This document shows, in pieces, positions 6,037 to 8,386 of a stretch of 8,386 nucleotides of DNA (the stretch's first letter is position 1; each line of letters begins with the position of its first letter). Position numbers and translations under genes: made by a program. Location: positions 1 through 8,386 of the forward strand of contig JAZRSY010000011.1 in assembly GCA_045651765.1 (NCBI GenBank), given 5' to 3'. This DNA is from SIG565 sp045651765. Lineage in GTDB: Bacteria; Bacillota; Clostridia; Oscillospirales; Acutalibacteraceae. The notes beneath the pieces are model-generated. The model made no database searches and was not told where the DNA came from. It was given only the letters and a program-made list of their open reading frames with translations.

Positions 6037-7094
6037 TCTGGAACCTCCTTATTTTTATAAAATGAATAAATAGTGTTTTTATCTATTTCAAGTTGTTTCT
6101 TCAAATCGTTTGATGGATAATTAATTTTTGAACCTTGAAAACTAAACCAACGCACAGTAAACATGTTTTTTACAAACCAATTTGGAAGTGGTTTAAGACT
6201 ATACGGATTTTCATAAATTATTGTTGAATTTGGAAAACAAAATACAACGGCATCTATTTTTGTATTGGTTTCACTATGAAATCTACCATTATGTTGCATT
6301 GTAGGAGTTTTTCTGAAATTGTATATAGGATTGTGGTTCTCATAAATCGGCATTCCTTTTTCTCCATAAAATGCATACCACAATTCGTTTGAGTAGATTA
6401 ATTCCTGCGAAGTCATTATAGGGCAAGAGCTTACTGCTCTTTTGTATAACATATTAACATGGTGTTCCTGTAAATCCACCCACAAAACCGAAGGTGTTTT
6501 TTCGTCAAACTGCTTTTCATTACTTTTAATTTGACACAGTTTATGAATCACATTCTCTGCAATACAACTTGCGTTTTTTCTGCCAAACGGGATAACACTG
6601 TGCTCTCGAATAACAATCCTTTGATTAGCGGGAAATTCTCTATGTGAATTAAACTCTTTTAGAGCATTAAATTCATCACCATTGATTTGTACTGTGTTTA
6701 CTTCAATATATACTTTTTCCCCATTTTCATTGCATACATAAAAATCGGGTGTCGGAGTTCGTTCTGTTGCAATTTCTTTTACGTAATCATGACCAAATAC
6801 AGATAGTAGATACCCGTAACAACAAAGTTCTCCCACAGCAGCTGTTGCATTATTAATATCATTCCCATCAAGCAAACGTTCTTTGTTTTTTGTCAACCAG
6901 TTATAATCATATCTTTTAACAATACCAAAAGCGGAAATAACATTATATTTCGTATAGCCAAAAGAGTTGCTACTATCTTTGACTTCTTGGGTAAACAAAT
7001 ATACAAGCGGGTTATCGTTTCCGTTAGATGAAGCTTTACATTTAAGAATATCATCATCACACAGAAATCCTTTAAAATATTTTTCAATACACAT
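6033..7094 (-). CDS. PD-(D/E)xK-like nuclease candidate, probable defence protein
   Basis: A 353-residue cytosolic-type protein that I do not recognise as a named family. Residues 84-135 have the layout of a PD-(D/E)xK nuclease core: a helix with E89 (AAVGELCCYGYLL), then PDF with D117, then strand KVYIEVN with E131. The usual lysine two residues after the glutamate is Asn133; K127 on the same strand could substitute. A later stretch, SNEKQF followed by PSVLWVDLQ at 201-209, also fits restriction-like proteins. ATG 7094 is chosen because AAAAGGA sits six bases upstream; the longer form from 7172 would overlap the previous gene by 44 nt. It lies between the Abi_C gene (34 nt away) and the recombinase (ATGA overlap). 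The context suggests a phage-defence effector. The nuclease assignment is moderate and the defence role is inferred. Confidence 0.6.
   Translation of the reverse strand: MCIEKYFKGFLCDDDILKCKASSNGNDNPLVYLFTQEVKDSSNSFGYTKYNVISAFGIVKRYDYNWLTKNKERLLDGNDINNATAAVGELCCYGYLLSVFGHDYVKEIATERTPTPDFYVCNENGEKVYIEVNTVQINGDEFNALKEFNSHREFPANQRIVIREHSVIPFGRKNASCIAENVIHKLCQIKSNEKQFDEKTPSVLWVDLQEHHVNMLYKRAVSSCPIMTSQELIYSNELWYAFYGEKGMPIYENHNPIYNFRKTPTMQHNGRFHSETNTKIDAVVFCFPNSTIIYENPYSLKPLPNWFVKNMFTVRWFSFQGSKINYPSNDLKKQLEIDKNTIYSFYKNKEVPE
6044..6050 (-). promoter_or_regulatory. Consensus Shine-Dalgarno AAGGAGG of the recombinase
   Basis: A full AAGGAGG lies inside the last codons of the upstream gene, seven bases before ATG 6036. 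With the ATGA overlap it indicates coupled translation. Confidence 0.85.
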
Positions 7095-7100
7095 ATTTAT

Positions 7101-7107
7101 TCCTTTT
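7101..7107 (-). promoter_or_regulatory. Shine-Dalgarno AAAAGGA fixing the start at 7094
   Basis: A purine run six bases before ATG 7094, in the 34-nt gap after the upstream stop at 7129. No comparable site serves the in-frame ATG at 7172. Confidence 0.65.
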
Positions 7108-7128
7108 AAAATAGTAAAACATTCGTAA

Positions 7129-8076
7129 TTATTTTGAATTTTGATATTGATAACTTTCCAATAAAAATTCACTTAAAATCAATGAACTATTTACCGCCAA
7201 CTTTGCATGATGGTGACTGGGGTGTTTACTTGTGGCGTGGCGATCAGCGATATTGTTAGAAAGACCAGCAAAGCCATTTACAATTGAAACGAAACCCCTC
7301 AATATTTCATTTAGCGAATTTTCTACTTTTGAATCATTTGGATACATGTTTATTTGTTTTGAAAGCCTTTTATACAATGAAAGAAGATTCCCGTCATAAA
7401 CTTGACGTGAACCAATGATCTTCGCCTCAATGCTGAGCAAAATTTCTTCAAGAAGTGTTCTGGCATTTGTAATTGCACCATCATAATCCCCAGAATTCAT
7501 TTTAGATTTGCACTTAGTAATTTGTTGATTTATAAAATCGCTACTGACTTTATCTTTGATTTCTTCATCTATAATATCAGGTGCAAATAGATTTAAATCT
7601 TTTGCTATGTTCATAACGATAATACCATCTACATTTTTAAGCGTGTTTTCAACATAAACTCGTTTACTATTAACTGTATAATTTGAATCTGAAATCTCAA
7701 CTCCAAAACCACTAAGGTAAACGTCAATATTATCTTTTGTCATGGTTGATTGAAGTTCATAGGCAATTGCTGTAATAATTCGAAGTCTATTTTGACCAAA
7801 AGCACCATTGGAATGTTCAATTATGTCCGATTTAACACCATCCCAAAAGCAAAAAAACTCTATTGCATTTCTTTCTATTGGCAGAAGTTCGTTAATGTTT
7901 TTAGCGACAGCAATCAAATTGTTAGTTAAACAATAGGATTGTATTGCACGCACATAACCATTCAGTTGATTATCTATAATATCTGTGCAATCCGCATCCA
8001 TCATATATGAATGTGTGCTTCGTTGCACTTGAGTTTTCAAAGAGTCTATTTGTTCTACAATTTCTCTAATGTCCAT
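7129..8076 (-). CDS. Abortive-infection family protein with Abi_C (HEPN-like) C-terminus
   Basis: A 315-residue soluble protein. The C-terminal part, about 193-310, matches the abortive-infection C-terminal (Abi_C) pattern: GDYDGAITNARTLLEEIL at 197-214, a helical middle, the GL-N---DRH motif at 271-280, then HHHAKLAVN and a final helix (SEFLLES). Abi_C domains are helical and HEPN-related, and such proteins stop phage growth at the cost of the cell. In that motif the usual Arg after GL is Ser273, while Asn274, Asp278 and His280 remain. A middle segment, SKRVYVENTL to IAKDLNL (137-163), looks like a small helical adaptor domain. ATG 8076 has six bases to GGAGGA; ATG 8082 touches it and is less likely. 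It follows the HTH gene closely and precedes the nuclease candidate, consistent with one defence operon. Confidence 0.73.
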   Translation of the reverse strand: MDIREIVEQIDSLKTQVQRSTHSYMMDADCTDIIDNQLNGYVRAIQSYCLTNNLIAVAKNINELLPIERNAIEFFCFWDGVKSDIIEHSNGAFGQNRLRIITAIAYELQSTMTKDNIDVYLSGFGVEISDSNYTVNSKRVYVENTLKNVDGIIVMNIAKDLNLFAPDIIDEEIKDKVSSDFINQQITKCKSKMNSGDYDGAITNARTLLEEILLSIEAKIIGSRQVYDGNLLSLYKRLSKQINMYPNDSKVENSLNEILRGFVSIVNGFAGLSNNIADRHATSKHPSHHHAKLAVNSSLILSEFLLESYQYQNSK

Positions 8077-8078
8077 AA

Positions 8079-8264
8079 TCATTCCTCCGCTTGTCCGCTA
8101 TTTACCCAAACATCAATTTCGGAAAGTTTGAACTTCCACTTCTTGCCGACTTTATGTGCCGGCATACCTTTATTCGCAATCCATTTTAATGCAGAGTCAC
8201 GGCTTATACCGAGATACTTACATATTTCAGGCATAGAGTAATATCTATCTTCAAAATCGGTCAT
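8079..8264 (-). CDS. Excisionase-like helix-turn-helix DNA-binding protein
   Basis: A 61-residue single-domain protein of the MerR/excisionase-type helix-turn-helix class (HTH_17-like). The domain spans about 8-56: YSMPEICKYLGIS as the first helices, RDSALKWIANKGMP as the recognition region, then the basic wing HKVGKKWKFKLSEIDVWV. This short protein type often precedes restriction-modification and other defence genes, and similar proteins act as recombination directionality factors or local repressors. Start ATG 8264 has AAGGGG at 8271-8276 with a six-base spacer. It is the first gene of the operon. Its stop lies at 8079-8081, so it overlaps the alternative start of the Abi_C gene (ATGA at 8082) and ends two bases before the preferred start. 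It could autoregulate the promoter just upstream, control excision, or both (inference). Confidence 0.85.
   Translation of the reverse strand: MTDFEDRYYSMPEICKYLGISRDSALKWIANKGMPAHKVGKKWKFKLSEIDVWVNSGQAEE
8083..8088 (-). promoter_or_regulatory. Shine-Dalgarno GGAGGA deciding between two starts of the Abi_C gene
   Basis: GGAGGA overlaps the last codons of the HTH gene. ATG 8082 begins right after it (spacing zero), while ATG 8076 has the normal six bases. Either choice changes the protein by two residues only. Confidence 0.7.
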
Positions 8265-8291
8265 ATTACACCCCTTATTTTTGTTTTCCTT

Positions 8292-8320
8292 ATTATACCA
8301 CGAAAATGCCGATTAGTAAA
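8292..8320 (-). promoter_or_regulatory. Extended -10 promoter of the element operon
   Basis: On the minus strand there is a perfect TATAAT (8292-8297) with an extended TGG in front and a -35-like TTTACT (8315-8320) at exactly 17 bases. Transcription would start near 8285, about 20 nt before the HTH start codon. No other good promoter was noticed before the following three minus-strand genes, so this may drive all four. Confidence 0.75.
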
Positions 8321-8332
8321 GTTAATTGTCGG
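8309..8332. repeat. Weak inverted repeat over the -35 region (possible operator)
   Basis: CCGA (8309-8312) and TCGG (8329-8332) form short inverted arms about two helical turns apart, with partly symmetrical AT-rich sequence between them (TTA and TAA). They cover the -35 box, where a repressor such as the HTH protein could bind. The arms are short and could be chance. Confidence 0.25.
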
Positions 8333-8345
8333 TTATTGTATGATT

Positions 8346-8373
8346 CTATGTCTTAAATCCAGTAAAAACATAG
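8346..8373. repeat. Inverted repeat CTATGT/ACATAG upstream of the element promoter
   Basis: CTATGT (8346-8351) and ACATAG (8368-8373) are 6-bp inverted arms with a 16-base gap, and a further CATAG follows at 8378-8382. It lies upstream of the promoter, where an excisionase site, an activator site or part of the element's far end could be. No gene is seen in 8265-8386. Confidence 0.3.
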
Positions 8374-8386
8374 TTTTCATAGTTAT

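Noticed and set aside
7095..7172. ATG 7172 as the start of the nuclease-like gene
   Set aside because: It would overlap the Abi_C gene by 44 nt and lacks a good ribosome site, while ATG 7094 has one.

Overview
The window looks like the chromosome of a low-GC Gram-positive bacterium (Bacillota, probably an uncultured Clostridia-like lineage) carrying a mobile element. The reasons are the AT-rich sequence, strong purine Shine-Dalgarno sites (GGAGG, AAGGGG, AAGGAGG), two lipoprotein signal peptides, Rho-independent terminators and a Clostridia-style large serine recombinase. The lineage is inferred; no rRNA or other marker gene is present.

Positions 1-4561 are host-like and on the + strand. They hold the 3' end of a gene encoding an Asn/Ser-repeat protein (about 70 codons of hexanucleotide microsatellite) with a terminator; two tandem paralogous lipoproteins of the metallophosphoesterase fold, the first with a changed metal-binding motif (GNHE to GGHD), with a terminator; and an extended -10 promoter driving a PAP2-family membrane phosphatase and a membrane-anchored alpha/beta hydrolase, ending in a strong terminator.

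Positions 4562-8264 read as an inserted, wholly minus-strand unit. From a clear extended -10 promoter (8292-8320) it runs: small excisionase-like HTH protein, Abi_C-type abortive-infection protein, PD-(D/E)xK-like nuclease candidate, large serine recombinase. Spacing is tight: ATGA junctions join the first to the second gene and the third to the fourth, and 34 nt separate the second and third. The recombinase frame runs out of the element, through the host hydrolase terminator, and stops inside the host hydrolase gene. This places the element's left junction at about 4562-4580, where two 8-bp palindromes sit.

The best candidate for something new is this cassette: a HEPN/Abi_C-like protein paired with a PD-(D/E)xK-like protein, in one transcript with an HTH regulator and the recombinase that probably moves it. 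Both putative effectors differ from the consensus at a residue expected to be catalytic (Abi_C R to S, nuclease K to N). That points to a divergent mechanism, a sensing role, or wrong family assignment. The defence function is inferred from sequence and context only.
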